Positions 23,503 through 31,352 of a DNA stretch of 34,637 nt are shown here, one piece after another. The DNA is from Thermoplasmata archaeon (GTDB lineage Archaea; Thermoplasmatota; Thermoplasmata; UBA10834). Numbering within the stretch: position 1 is the first letter of the stretch; every line of letters begins with the position of its first letter. The notes under the pieces are model-generated. The model worked only from the letters and a program-made list of their open reading frames with translations, had not been told where the DNA came from and made no database searches. The stretch lies in NCBI GenBank assembly GCA_029864565.1, contig JAOTTD010000018.1, forward strand, positions 1 through 34,637, written 5' to 3'. Both the position numbers and the translations under genes were made by a program.

Positions 23503-24203
23503 TAGTCGCAGAGCGAAAACCTCTCGGCGAGATAGTAGAGATGATCGCGCAACTTCATAAAGTCACAGTGATAGGCTGCAGAAGTTGCGTCGCAATCTGC
23601 CTTGCCGGCGGGGAGAAGGAAGTCAAGATGCTAATCTCCGCCTTGAAGCTGAAGAACCGAAAGGAAGGACGGAAGCAGGAGTTCGACGGCTTCGTCCTTG
23701 AGAGACAGTGCGAGAAGGAATGGGTTAAGGAGGTCGATGACAAGATCTTAGCATCCGACGTCATACTCTCGATGTCCTGTTCATTGGGTGCTCAGACGAT
23801 CGCAGACATGTACCCTGAAAAGGTTGTCGTGCCAGGTTTGAACACCGCCATGTTTGGCGTGCCTGAGGAGCAAGGGATGTGGTCGGAGAAATGCCTTGGA
23901 TGCGGCGATTGCATAATCCATACCACAGGGGGAATATGCCCGATAGCCCGGTGCGCCAAGAGCATGCTCAATGGCCCTTGCGGAGGGTCATCCGATGGGC
24001 ATTGCGAAGTCAACCTCGACATCGAGTGCGCATGGTACGCGATCCACGAGCGACTCAAGCTTCAGGGCAGGTTGGACCTCTTGGAAGCGGTCAGACCCCC
24101 CAAGGATTGGACACCGAGCCACAGCGGCGGCCGCAGAATCATCGTCAGAGAGGACGCAAAGCTGACGCAACACCAGAAGAGGGGGAAGGAGGCGGTCATT
24201 TGA
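23499..24203 (+). CDS. metV: MetV, iron-sulfur/zinc subunit of methylenetetrahydrofolate reductase
   Basis: A 234-residue protein of the family annotated as methylene-THF reductase C-terminal domain (MetV), which pairs with MetF in acetogens and links its flavin to other electron carriers. Two cysteine regions are seen: CRSCVAIC (Cys27/30/34) near the N-terminus, and the MetV signature CLGCGDCIIHTTGGICPIARCAK...NGPCGG (Cys132/135/138/147/152/161). These can hold [4Fe-4S] clusters or zinc. The C-terminal tail is basic. It starts in an ATGA overlap with mvhD and ends in a TTGA overlap with metF, so the two reductase subunits should be made in equal amounts. Confidence 0.92.
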   Translation: MIVAERKPLGEIVEMIAQLHKVTVIGCRSCVAICLAGGEKEVKMLISALKLKNRKEGRKQEFDGFVLERQCEKEWVKEVDDKILASDVILSMSCSLGAQTIADMYPEKVVVPGLNTAMFGVPEEQGMWSEKCLGCGDCIIHTTGGICPIARCAKSMLNGPCGGSSDGHCEVNLDIECAWYAIHERLKLQGRLDLLEAVRPPKDWTPSHSGGRRIIVREDAKLTQHQKRGKEAVI

Positions 24204-25123
24204 AGGCTGGCAGCGACCTGGAAAAGGTATTTGAAGCAGGCAAATTCGCTGTGACCGCTGAAATCGGCCCACCCCAGTCAGCGAATCCCGAGCCGCTCCT
24301 GCAGCATGCCAGGATGCTGAAGGGAATGGCTGACGCTTTCAACCTAACTGACAATCAGACAGCAGTCGTCAGACTCTCGAGCATAGCCAGCGCCGCAATC
24401 GTGATGAGGGAGGGCCTAGAACCGGTAATCCAGATGACTTGCAGAGACCGCAACAGAATCGCCCTTCAGAGCGACCTGTTGGGAGCAAGCGCAATCGGAG
24501 TGAAGAACGTTCTCTGCCTTACTGGGGACCATCAGACCTTTGGGAACGAGAAAGCCGCGAAGAGCGTGTTCGATTTCGACTCCGTGTCAGAGCTCTACAC
24601 ATTCAACAAGCTCAGAACGGAAGGGCTGCAGTCCGGCGGGAACGTGATCGAGGACGAACCGCCGAAGTTGTACTTGGGATGTGCTGAGAACCCCTTTGCG
24701 ACACCTTTCGAGTTCAGGGCGATGAGGCTCGCCAAGAAGGTCAACGCTGGTGCCGATTTCGTGCAGACTCAGGCGATATTCGATATGGACATGTTCGAGA
24801 CGTGGATGGACGAGGTCAGGGGCAGAAGCCTGGACAAGAAAGTGCACATCATGGCAGGAGTCATACCGATGAAGACCGCGGGCGCCGCGAGGTACATGAA
24901 GAACAAGGTGCCTGGCATGATTGTGCCCAATCACATCATCGACCGCATGAAAACCGCCTCGGATCCAAAGAAAGAGGGCATCAAGCTCTGCGTCGAACAG
25001 ATAGAGGCATTCAAGAACATCAAAGGAGTGCACGGAGTCCACATTATGGCTGTAAAGTGGGAGGAAATTGTGCCCAGCATAGTCGATGCGGCGGGGCTGC
25101 TTCCAAGGCCGAGCCTGAAATGA
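24200..25123 (+). CDS. metF: Methylenetetrahydrofolate reductase, MetF type
   Basis: A 307-residue TIM-barrel flavoprotein of the MetF family, which reduces methylene-THF to methyl-THF. The N-terminal FAVTAEIGPP supplies the catalytic acid (Glu21). The barrel shows VIQMTCRDRNRIALQSDLLGA, LCLTGDH, ADFVQTQAIFD and HIMAGVIPM in order, the pattern of MetV-associated short MetF proteins. The true start is the TTG at 24200, overlapping the metV stop (TTGA) with AGGAGG just upstream; a long in-frame extension back to 23879 lies inside metV and has no family match. It ends the second coupled operon. With Fhs and FolD it completes the THF methyl branch. Confidence 0.93.
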   Translation: MKAGSDLEKVFEAGKFAVTAEIGPPQSANPEPLLQHARMLKGMADAFNLTDNQTAVVRLSSIASAAIVMREGLEPVIQMTCRDRNRIALQSDLLGASAIGVKNVLCLTGDHQTFGNEKAAKSVFDFDSVSELYTFNKLRTEGLQSGGNVIEDEPPKLYLGCAENPFATPFEFRAMRLAKKVNAGADFVQTQAIFDMDMFETWMDEVRGRSLDKKVHIMAGVIPMKTAGAARYMKNKVPGMIVPNHIIDRMKTASDPKKEGIKLCVEQIEAFKNIKGVHGVHIMAVKWEEIVPSIVDAAGLLPRPSLK

Positions 25124-25226
25124 TTGACTACATTGCCTCCTCCTGGGGCCTTACATCTGTTGTTGATGGGCGGGTGCGAGAGCGCAATAGTCATAGACTA
25201 GTTCGCCACTCACCCTAAGCGAGACT

Positions 25227-26894
25227 ATGGCATCACCCGCATTTGACTCTTTGAACGAGCGCATGCTTCTGAAGCTACTAGAAATCAACCCCGACATGGC
25301 GACCATGCTGGGGAAGCACGACCCTTATGACCACCACCTACCGCATGGCGGCGTCAAGAGATTACAGGATAATCTTAAGCTGCTGATAGACTGGACTCAT
25401 GAAGCAGAAGAAATCTCGACAGAAGGGGGCCTTTCGAGGGATCAACAGGTGTCGCTTGAAGTCTTGAGGATGTCTCTCGAACTCCAGGAATTCGCATTAT
25501 ATGATTATCCATTATGGAGGATGTACCCTGACGCCCTAGAGCAGCCCGGGTGGACTATCTTCACGATGTTGGGGCGCGAATACGCGCCGCTCGAGGACAG
25601 GATGGCAGGCGTCTCTTCAAGGATTAACCAGCTGCCAAGGTACCTCAGTCAATTCAGGGAACGTTTCAAGGACGCACAAGCTGTAAGACCATGGACCGGC
25701 CTATCCATCGAAACTTGTGATGCGTACCCTGCGTTCCTATCATCGGTGAAGGCCGACTTCTGTGGGAAGATCTCAGAGGATCTCCACAAAGAACTCATGG
25801 AGAACTGCGACAAGAGTGCAGAGGCGCTTGAGAGCCATCGCGATTGGCTATCATGCCTTCTCGAGTCGGGAACGGACGAGTTCGCCATGGGAGAGGAGAA
25901 GCTAGCGAAACTGTTGAGGATAAGGGGTTTCGATCTCACCCCGAGTCGGATACTCGAGATTGCAGAAGGGTACCTTGCCGACTTGACCAAAGAGCGGAGG
26001 GCGGTAGCCAAGAGAATCAGCCCGGACGGGGACGAGCGCACCGTGACAGAGACCCTTCGCAAGGACTGCAGAGAAACCTTCGAGATGGTTCTCCAGGAAA
26101 CCGTCGACGAAACAAGAAAGGCCATGCGTTTCATAATCGGACGCAATCTGGCATCAATCGACACCGGAGCGGCTCTAGAGATCGTAGAGACTCCTGAGTT
26201 CCTTAGACCTGCGCTGCCTGTCGCGGCACTGATGATGCCTGCGAGGTTCGAGGAGCTTCAAAGCGGGGCGTATCTCATGACGCGTCCGAGAGAGGCTGCC
26301 GAGATTCGGAGTCTTTGGAATAGGTCGATGATTATCAACACCACGGTCCACGAGGCGTATCCTGGCCATTTCCACCAGGGGGTCCTGTCGAACACCATGC
26401 CGTGGATGCATCAACTCTCCCTAATGTTCGTTTCGTCTGACACAATGACGCCTTCGTACGAGACAGGCGAGGGCTGGGCGCACTACTGCGAGACGATGAT
26501 GTATGATGAAGGGTTTGAGGCTACAGACGATGCTGCAATGGCGATGCTCGATGCAGGGATCTGGAGGGCCTGCCGGGCGATTTACGACGTCAAACTCCAC
26601 ACGGGCAAGGCAACCCTGGAGGATATGACAGAGCTGCTGGCAAGAGAATCCAACACAACCATGTCCGCCGCCAGAGACGACGTTATGGGATTCTCAAGGT
26701 CCCCCGGATACCCCCTCTCGTACTTGATTGGCAAGCATTTGGTGTATAACCTCCGGGACGAACTGATGCGTTCCTCGAGCCGTGGATTCAACAAGAAGAA
26801 GTTCCATGACTTGCTAGCCAAGAACGGCAACCTACCTTTCCATCTGGCAAGACGTGTCATATTGGACGACATGACTTCCGCGAAGGCTCCCTGA
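25227..26894 (+). CDS. DUF885-family protein, predicted zinc metallopeptidase
   Basis: A 555-residue cytoplasmic protein of the DUF885 family. Its predicted active site is in the second half: TTVHEAYPGHFHQ gives an HEx(4)H-type zinc motif (near residue 370), followed by the conserved ETGEGWAHYCETMMYD stretch and, later, RSPGYPLSYLIGKH. The first half is helical, charged and poorly conserved. No signal peptide is seen. Family members are annotated as peptidases by distant similarity, but substrates are mostly unknown. It lies 103 bp after metF on the same strand without an obvious link to C1 metabolism. Confidence 0.85.
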   Translation: MASPAFDSLNERMLLKLLEINPDMATMLGKHDPYDHHLPHGGVKRLQDNLKLLIDWTHEAEEISTEGGLSRDQQVSLEVLRMSLELQEFALYDYPLWRMYPDALEQPGWTIFTMLGREYAPLEDRMAGVSSRINQLPRYLSQFRERFKDAQAVRPWTGLSIETCDAYPAFLSSVKADFCGKISEDLHKELMENCDKSAEALESHRDWLSCLLESGTDEFAMGEEKLAKLLRIRGFDLTPSRILEIAEGYLADLTKERRAVAKRISPDGDERTVTETLRKDCRETFEMVLQETVDETRKAMRFIIGRNLASIDTGAALEIVETPEFLRPALPVAALMMPARFEELQSGAYLMTRPREAAEIRSLWNRSMIINTTVHEAYPGHFHQGVLSNTMPWMHQLSLMFVSSDTMTPSYETGEGWAHYCETMMYDEGFEATDDAAMAMLDAGIWRACRAIYDVKLHTGKATLEDMTELLARESNTTMSAARDDVMGFSRSPGYPLSYLIGKHLVYNLRDELMRSSSRGFNKKKFHDLLAKNGNLPFHLARRVILDDMTSAKAP

Positions 26895-26952
26895 ATAGGG
26901 CGGGGTGTGTTCATCCGCGGGTTTCCGACGGCTGAGGGTCTCCACGAAAACC

Positions 26953-26960
26953 GTTATAAC
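26953..26960 (+). promoter_or_regulatory. TATA box of purH
   Basis: GTTATAAC preceded by ACGAAAACC (BRE-like). It would start transcription near 26982, about 68 nt before the chosen purH ATG. Confidence 0.55.
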
Positions 26961-27049
26961 CACTCAGACTATACTCTCGTGGCATACCTTTGTCTTGCAA
27001 GGGGAGGGGTGCTTTGGCCGGGCAGTCCTGGCACAGCGGAGTAGATAGT

Positions 27050-28606
27050 ATGGGCAAGGTGAAGAGAGCGCTTGTGAGCGTTTCGGACAAGACAGGAATT
27101 GCAGATTTTGCCAAGGGCCTGTCTGAACTTGGCGTCGTGATACTCTCGACAGGTGGAACTGCAACGATGCTCGAGAAGAACGGAGTGCCGGTCATGGGAG
27201 TCTCTGAGGTGACGAAGTTCCCAGAGATGCTGGACGGGCGGGTGAAGACGCTCCATCCAGTCATCCATGGAGGACTTCTTGCCGTTAGGGACAAAGCCGA
27301 CCATATGGAAGCCATCAGCAAGCACGGCATAGAACCCATTGACATGGTCGTGGTCAACCTGTATCCGTTTGAAGCCACAGTCGCCACGGAAGGCGTGAAG
27401 CTGGAGGACGCCGTTGAGAACATTGACATCGGTGGACCATCCATGCTTCGATCCGCCGCAAAGAACCATGCTTCAGTCGCAGTGGTGGTGAACCCTGCGC
27501 AATACCCGGAGATACTCAAGGAACTGAAAGACAACGATTGCAGGCTATCTCTCGAAACTAGACAGAAACTCGCGCTCGAAGCTTTCAGATCGACCGCGAG
27601 GTACGATTCTGCAATAGCTCAGTATCTGGGCGGGCAATTCTCAAAGAACGAACTCTTCCCGACGAACCTGACGCTATCTTTCGAGAAGCTTGGGGACCTA
27701 AGATACGGTGAGAACCCTCACCAGAAGGCCGCTTTCTTCAAAGATCTGTTCGATCAGACTCCACTCAGTGTTGCGACTGCAGAGAAGATGCACGGCAAGC
27801 AGATATCGTACTGCAATGTGCTTGATCTCGACGCCGCTCTCGCAATAGTCTCCGATTTCGACAGGCCGACTGCGGCGGTCATTAAGCACACCAACCCTTC
27901 AGGCGTGGCAAGTGCTGACACAATAGCTGAAGCGTTCAGGGTCGCGTATGAAGCCGATTCTGTGAGCGCATTCGGCTGCGTGGTGGGTCTCAACCGCGAA
28001 GTCGACATCGACACAGCGAAGGAGATTGCGAATCATTTCGTCGAGGCAGTGATTGCCCCGGGCTACACCCCGGAAGCGGAGAAGCTTTTGGAGGAGAAGA
28101 AGAACATCAGACTCCTTCGAACCAACGCACCAATCAAGCGAGAGGATGGAAGGCTCATGATGGCGAAGGTCAAGGGAGGACTCCTGGTCCAAACCGGTCC
28201 GTATGTTGACCTCGACAAGGAGAAGCTCAAAGTCGTCACGAAGCGGACCCCCACCGAGGAAGAGATCGACGCAATGATCTTCGGGGTGAAGGTCTGCAGG
28301 CATATCAAGTCGAACACGATCCTACTGGTCAAGGGCGAACGCACCGTGGGAATTGGTGCGGGACAGATGAGCCGCGTGGATTCCGCCAAGATCGCGGGTA
28401 TGAAAGCCGGGGACGAGGCTAAGGACAGCATTCTCGTGTCGGATGCCTTCTTCCCGTTCAGGGACGGCGTGGACGCGGCCGCAAAGGTAGGCGTGGCCGC
28501 CATCATCCAGCCCGGCGGATCTATGAGGGACGAAGAAGCCATAGCCGCGGCGGACGAGCATGACATCTCAATGGTGTTCAGCGGCCTCCGGCTCTTCAGA
28601 CACTGA
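27050..28606 (+). CDS. purH: Bifunctional AICAR formyltransferase/IMP cyclohydrolase
   Basis: A 518-residue PurH, catalysing the last two steps of IMP synthesis. The N-terminal MGS-like cyclohydrolase domain (about 1-195) starts RALVSVSDKTG and contains STGGTA, GRVKTLHPVIHGG, VVVNLYPFE and ENIDIGGPSMLRSAAKN. The C-terminal formyltransferase domain contains LRYGENPHQKA, the catalytic IKHTNPSGVA and the final FFPFRDGVDAAA...IIQPGGSMRDEE. It uses 10-formyl-THF, so it is a consumer of the Fhs/FolD pool encoded nearby. Many archaea use PurP/PurO instead. The ATG at 27050 has GGAG 8 nt upstream and fits the family N-terminus; a TTG at 26990 would add 20 unrelated residues. Confidence 0.95.
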   Translation: MGKVKRALVSVSDKTGIADFAKGLSELGVVILSTGGTATMLEKNGVPVMGVSEVTKFPEMLDGRVKTLHPVIHGGLLAVRDKADHMEAISKHGIEPIDMVVVNLYPFEATVATEGVKLEDAVENIDIGGPSMLRSAAKNHASVAVVVNPAQYPEILKELKDNDCRLSLETRQKLALEAFRSTARYDSAIAQYLGGQFSKNELFPTNLTLSFEKLGDLRYGENPHQKAAFFKDLFDQTPLSVATAEKMHGKQISYCNVLDLDAALAIVSDFDRPTAAVIKHTNPSGVASADTIAEAFRVAYEADSVSAFGCVVGLNREVDIDTAKEIANHFVEAVIAPGYTPEAEKLLEEKKNIRLLRTNAPIKREDGRLMMAKVKGGLLVQTGPYVDLDKEKLKVVTKRTPTEEEIDAMIFGVKVCRHIKSNTILLVKGERTVGIGAGQMSRVDSAKIAGMKAGDEAKDSILVSDAFFPFRDGVDAAAKVGVAAIIQPGGSMRDEEAIAAADEHDISMVFSGLRLFRH

Positions 28607-28698
28607 ATTTGCACAATAAGATATGGGTTTGCGCCGAGCCGCTCTGGCGCTGCTCACTGGACAATCTTCGCTCTCGTCATTGGCTGACTGATTGTCTC

Positions 28699-30267
28699 TC
28701 ACAGTATGGGCACCAACTTAGGCCTGAAATCTCCAGGCTCAGGGGCGACCATGGCGTATGGTGCAGTGTAGGGTTCATCTCCCCGGACCATTGTCACGCC
28801 CGAAGTCTTGTCTATGCGAATGTGGGTGTGCGCAAGGTCTGCTAGCCTATTAGTCGACCTGACTGATGGAGTCACTGTGGCAACAAGTATACCATCGTTG
28901 TTCAGCAGCGAAGTAAGGTAGTCCATGAAACCGTCGAGGACTCCAGGCCCGTATATCGATTCGAGCGAATCGAAGCCTATCACGGACAGGAACGGCTGCT
29001 TCGTGTCTCTCAGAGCGTACTGGTGATCCTGCCACTTGATATCGACCTTCACATCGCCTCCTTCGAGAGTCATGGTGTAGTCCTTGGGCGACTCAGACGC
29101 CGCGTGCGGCTCAAGGATGCGAACGTTCTTGTCGAATACCTCAGGCGAAAGGAATCCCAGGAGTTCTTCCCTAGCCGTCTCGGCTCCCGTCTTCTTAGTG
29201 GGCATCCAAGCGACTCCGTGACCTTGCACAGCGGAATTGCAGATAATCGCGTTCTCAATCTGAGCAGATGATACCACGGGAACTCCCGGGCTCAGCTCAA
29301 TCAGTGCAATGGTTCCCTTTCTGAGACCACCTTCGAGCATCTCGTCGAGGTCGGTATTGCCAGAGGACATGTGCTTGTCGTCGATTGCCAGAACCGGATC
29401 GAATGGTTTCGGGTCTTCTGGTTTGCTGTACCGGCTGTATTCGAAAGTCCTGACGCGGCCGCCCAGCAGGGTGTAAACATACTTTGGCTGCCTGATCTCG
29501 CATCCCCTCAACTTCAACAGGTCCATCTCCCGGATCCTCCGTCCTGTTGAGCTGTCAAGGGACAGGTACAGGACGCCGTCCCCGAGATAGTCCAGGAGCG
29601 GATCGGGAGTTTCTAACACATAGACCACGTTGGTGCCGCAGCCCTCTACGAGGTCCTTCTGAAGGACGTTGATGAGCTTCGACGGGAGCACACCATACTT
29701 CTCAGCGAGAGCGTCGATACTGTCGATGATTATAAGCGTCCGATCTGGGAGTGCTTTGTCAACGACATCATAGGCCATCTCGATTTCGGGCATCATAGAG
29801 CCTACCGTGACCGTGATTTCGTCCTCGCCCGTCGGCTCGGCGGTCGCCCCTTCTTCGTCCCCGGATTCGATATTGCCTTCGAGCTTCTGGAGCTCTCCTC
29901 TCGGAGCCTTTACCTTCTCCCCCTTGATCTCGCCCTTGATCGCCGCCAAGCCTAGGAGTATCTGCTCCACCTGCATCTCGGAATCGGCCTTCTTCCTCAG
30001 CTTCTTCCGGGCCTTGAGGATCTCTCCCTCCTTGACCTTGTCCATTAGCCATGGGAACTGGTTGAAGAGCGAGTGGTCTGAAACCCTCGTGGACATGTAG
30101 TAGCTCTGCTGGAGCTGAGCCAATTCCTCAATCATCTGGAGAGCCAGCGTGGTCTTGCCAGTCCCTGCCATGCCTCTCAATATGAGGGAATGTCCTCCAG
30201 GGCTCGCAAGGAATCTGACTATCTCCTTTGGAAAGGTCGACGAACCTGCATCCGTTTTATCTTCCAT
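28699..30267 (-). CDS. GvpD/KaiC-like RecA-fold ATPase with degenerate second domain
   Basis: A 522-residue protein. The first RecA-like domain has an intact Walker A, RGMAGTGKTTLAL (residues 31-43), and Walker B RTLIIIDSID (Asp182), separated by a highly charged lysine/glutamate-rich insert at about 80-155. The second half starts like another KaiC-type domain (TDLDEMLEGGLRKGTIALIE, near residue 310) but the P-loop position reads SPGVPVVSSAQ, without the lysine, so it is probably inactive. This double layout resembles archaeal GvpD and KaiC-like regulators, some of which control transcription. The gene sits 32 bp after a small HTH gene, suggesting a shared regulatory function. GGAGGAG precedes the ATG; the adjacent GTG (30270) is an alternative start. 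Confidence 0.75.
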   Translation of the reverse strand: MEDKTDAGSSTFPKEIVRFLASPGGHSLILRGMAGTGKTTLALQMIEELAQLQQSYYMSTRVSDHSLFNQFPWLMDKVKEGEILKARKKLRKKADSEMQVEQILLGLAAIKGEIKGEKVKAPRGELQKLEGNIESGDEEGATAEPTGEDEITVTVGSMMPEIEMAYDVVDKALPDRTLIIIDSIDALAEKYGVLPSKLINVLQKDLVEGCGTNVVYVLETPDPLLDYLGDGVLYLSLDSSTGRRIREMDLLKLRGCEIRQPKYVYTLLGGRVRTFEYSRYSKPEDPKPFDPVLAIDDKHMSSGNTDLDEMLEGGLRKGTIALIELSPGVPVVSSAQIENAIICNSAVQGHGVAWMPTKKTGAETAREELLGFLSPEVFDKNVRILEPHAASESPKDYTMTLEGGDVKVDIKWQDHQYALRDTKQPFLSVIGFDSLESIYGPGVLDGFMDYLTSLLNNDGILVATVTPSVRSTNRLADLAHTHIRIDKTSGVTMVRGDEPYTAPYAMVAPEPGDFRPKLVPIL

Positions 30268-30299
30268 CACAATCCAACTCCTCCAACGACAGCTACGGA

Positions 30300-30698
30300 C
30301 TATCTCTCTCTGGGTCTCAGGAGGCCTCCTGGCGCCGCCTCCTCCTCCTCTTCCTCTTCGATCAACTTGATCTCCTTCCACTCACCGCCGAAGTCCTGGG
30401 TCACGCCGGTAACCATCTGGAACCGGACCCTGAGCTTCCCCCCTTCGAAGAAGATGTACGCATTCTTGAGCATGGACTGATAGAGCACAATCCTCTTCCC
30501 CTGCTGGGTCAGTGCTCGATCTACGGCTTTAAGGAGGCCTGCCTTCTCAAGCACGTGTATGCGCCTGTAACACGCCGCGATCGGTATGTTCAGCTTGGAA
30601 CTGAGCTCGAGGGCATGCTTGGGCTTGCGTGAACATGCAACCAGTATCTTGGCGGCATATGTATCCATTATGAGTCTCGATGCCTCGATGGGGTCCAA
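30300..30698 (-). CDS. Winged-helix (ArsR-like) DNA-binding protein, partner of the GvpD-like ATPase
   Basis: A 132-residue protein. Residues about 12-60 form a winged helix-turn-helix (AKILVACSRKPKHALELSSKL, then IAACYRRIHVLEKAGLLKAV), as in archaeal ArsR-like regulators. A beta-rich segment follows (IVLYQSMLKNAYIFFEGGKLRVRFQMV), and the C-terminus has a run of seven glutamates. No metal-binding cysteine pair is seen, so the signal is unknown. The start is the TTG at 30698, supported by CGGAGG 8 nt upstream; there is no usable ATG near the N-terminus. It is followed at 32 bp by the ATPase gene, with which it probably shares a transcript. Confidence 0.8.
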   Translation of the reverse strand: MDPIEASRLIMDTYAAKILVACSRKPKHALELSSKLNIPIAACYRRIHVLEKAGLLKAVDRALTQQGKRIVLYQSMLKNAYIFFEGGKLRVRFQMVTGVTQDFGGEWKEIKLIEEEEEEEAAPGGLLRPRER

Positions 30699-30818
30699 TA
30701 GCGTGGCCTCCGTTGCACTGCCGAACCGCGACAGTCTTTCTTCTCTAATGGATCTGGGGGGATTCGCGGCTGAGCGGCCAACACGTATGTTGGTATGTAC
30801 AGCGAATAGTTATCTGGC

Positions 30819-30834
30819 ATTTAATACTCTTTCG
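30819..30834 (-). promoter_or_regulatory. BRE/TATA box of the HTH-ATPase operon
   Basis: The minus strand reads CGAAAGAG then TATTAAAT, close to the archaeal consensus. Initiation about 25 nt downstream leaves a leader of about 100 nt before the TTG start. The rest of the 300-bp divergent gap (30699-30998) holds no gene that I can see. Confidence 0.6.
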
Positions 30835-30956
30835 TCCGGGACTTGAGGCCCGATGGGCACCCGTCTGTGCCGCTACGGCCTCAACAACGATATCCATGAA
30901 ATAGTGAATACGATGTTGCCGGTGACGACATGACCGTCATTGGGTCCATCTATCGT

Positions 30957-30975
30957 CGATGCGGAAGTCGCATCG
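30957..30975 (+). repeat. Inverted repeat before the DUF35-like gene
   Basis: CGATGCG and CGCATCG form a perfect 7-bp stem with a 5-nt loop (GAAGT). It ends 10 nt before the GGAGG of the gene at 30999, so as RNA it could affect translation. Confidence 0.45.
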
Positions 30976-30998
30976 TGAGAACCTCGGAGGCTTGAGCC

Positions 30999-31352
30999 AT
31001 GAGAGGGGTCAAGTGCAGGTGCGGGTTCGCAACAACTGCAAATCGGATTAGGTGTCCGAGATGCGGCAAGCACATGAAGGTCGCATATTGGCCCAATCAG
31101 GCGAACGTCATCGTCTATATCAAGCTAGGAGTGGTTCCCGAAGGTCAAGAGTTTCCAATGGACCTGCTCATGTTGGAGGTCAAGAACGGTCCCAAATTCG
31201 TCTGTTGGACAGATGCGCCAATGTCAGAAGGGGAAGAGGTCACTTTTGTCCAGATCGAGAATACCTACATATGCAGCTCCAAACAGGGAATCGACAATCT
31301 GTCACATGACGCTCCGGCGTCAGAAGGAGATGGCGGAGGCACCGACGAGTGA
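30999..31352 (+). CDS. Small zinc-ribbon plus OB-fold-like protein (DUF35-like)
   Basis: A 117-residue protein. An N-terminal zinc ribbon has Cys6/Cys8 and Cys19/Cys22 (CRCG...CPRCGK). It is followed by a beta-rich segment (VIVYIKLGVVPEGQEFPMDLLMLEVKNGPKFVCWTDAP, then EGEEVTFV) that resembles the OB fold of DUF35 proteins, which accompany thiolases and acyl-CoA enzymes. No thiolase gene is nearby, so the role is open. The last 20 residues are acidic and disordered-looking. GGAGG precedes the ATG. The 3' end overlaps the convergent ACT-domain gene by 33 bp. Confidence 0.6.
   Translation: MRGVKCRCGFATTANRIRCPRCGKHMKVAYWPNQANVIVYIKLGVVPEGQEFPMDLLMLEVKNGPKFVCWTDAPMSEGEEVTFVQIENTYICSSKQGIDNLSHDAPASEGDGGGTDE

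Noticed and set aside
23879-24199. 107-codon upstream extension of metF
   Set aside because: It overlaps the conserved MetV cysteine region in another frame and has no MetF similarity.
26990-27049. TTG start giving PurH 20 extra residues
   Set aside because: PurH proteins begin near the residues encoded at 27050, which has a GGAG upstream.
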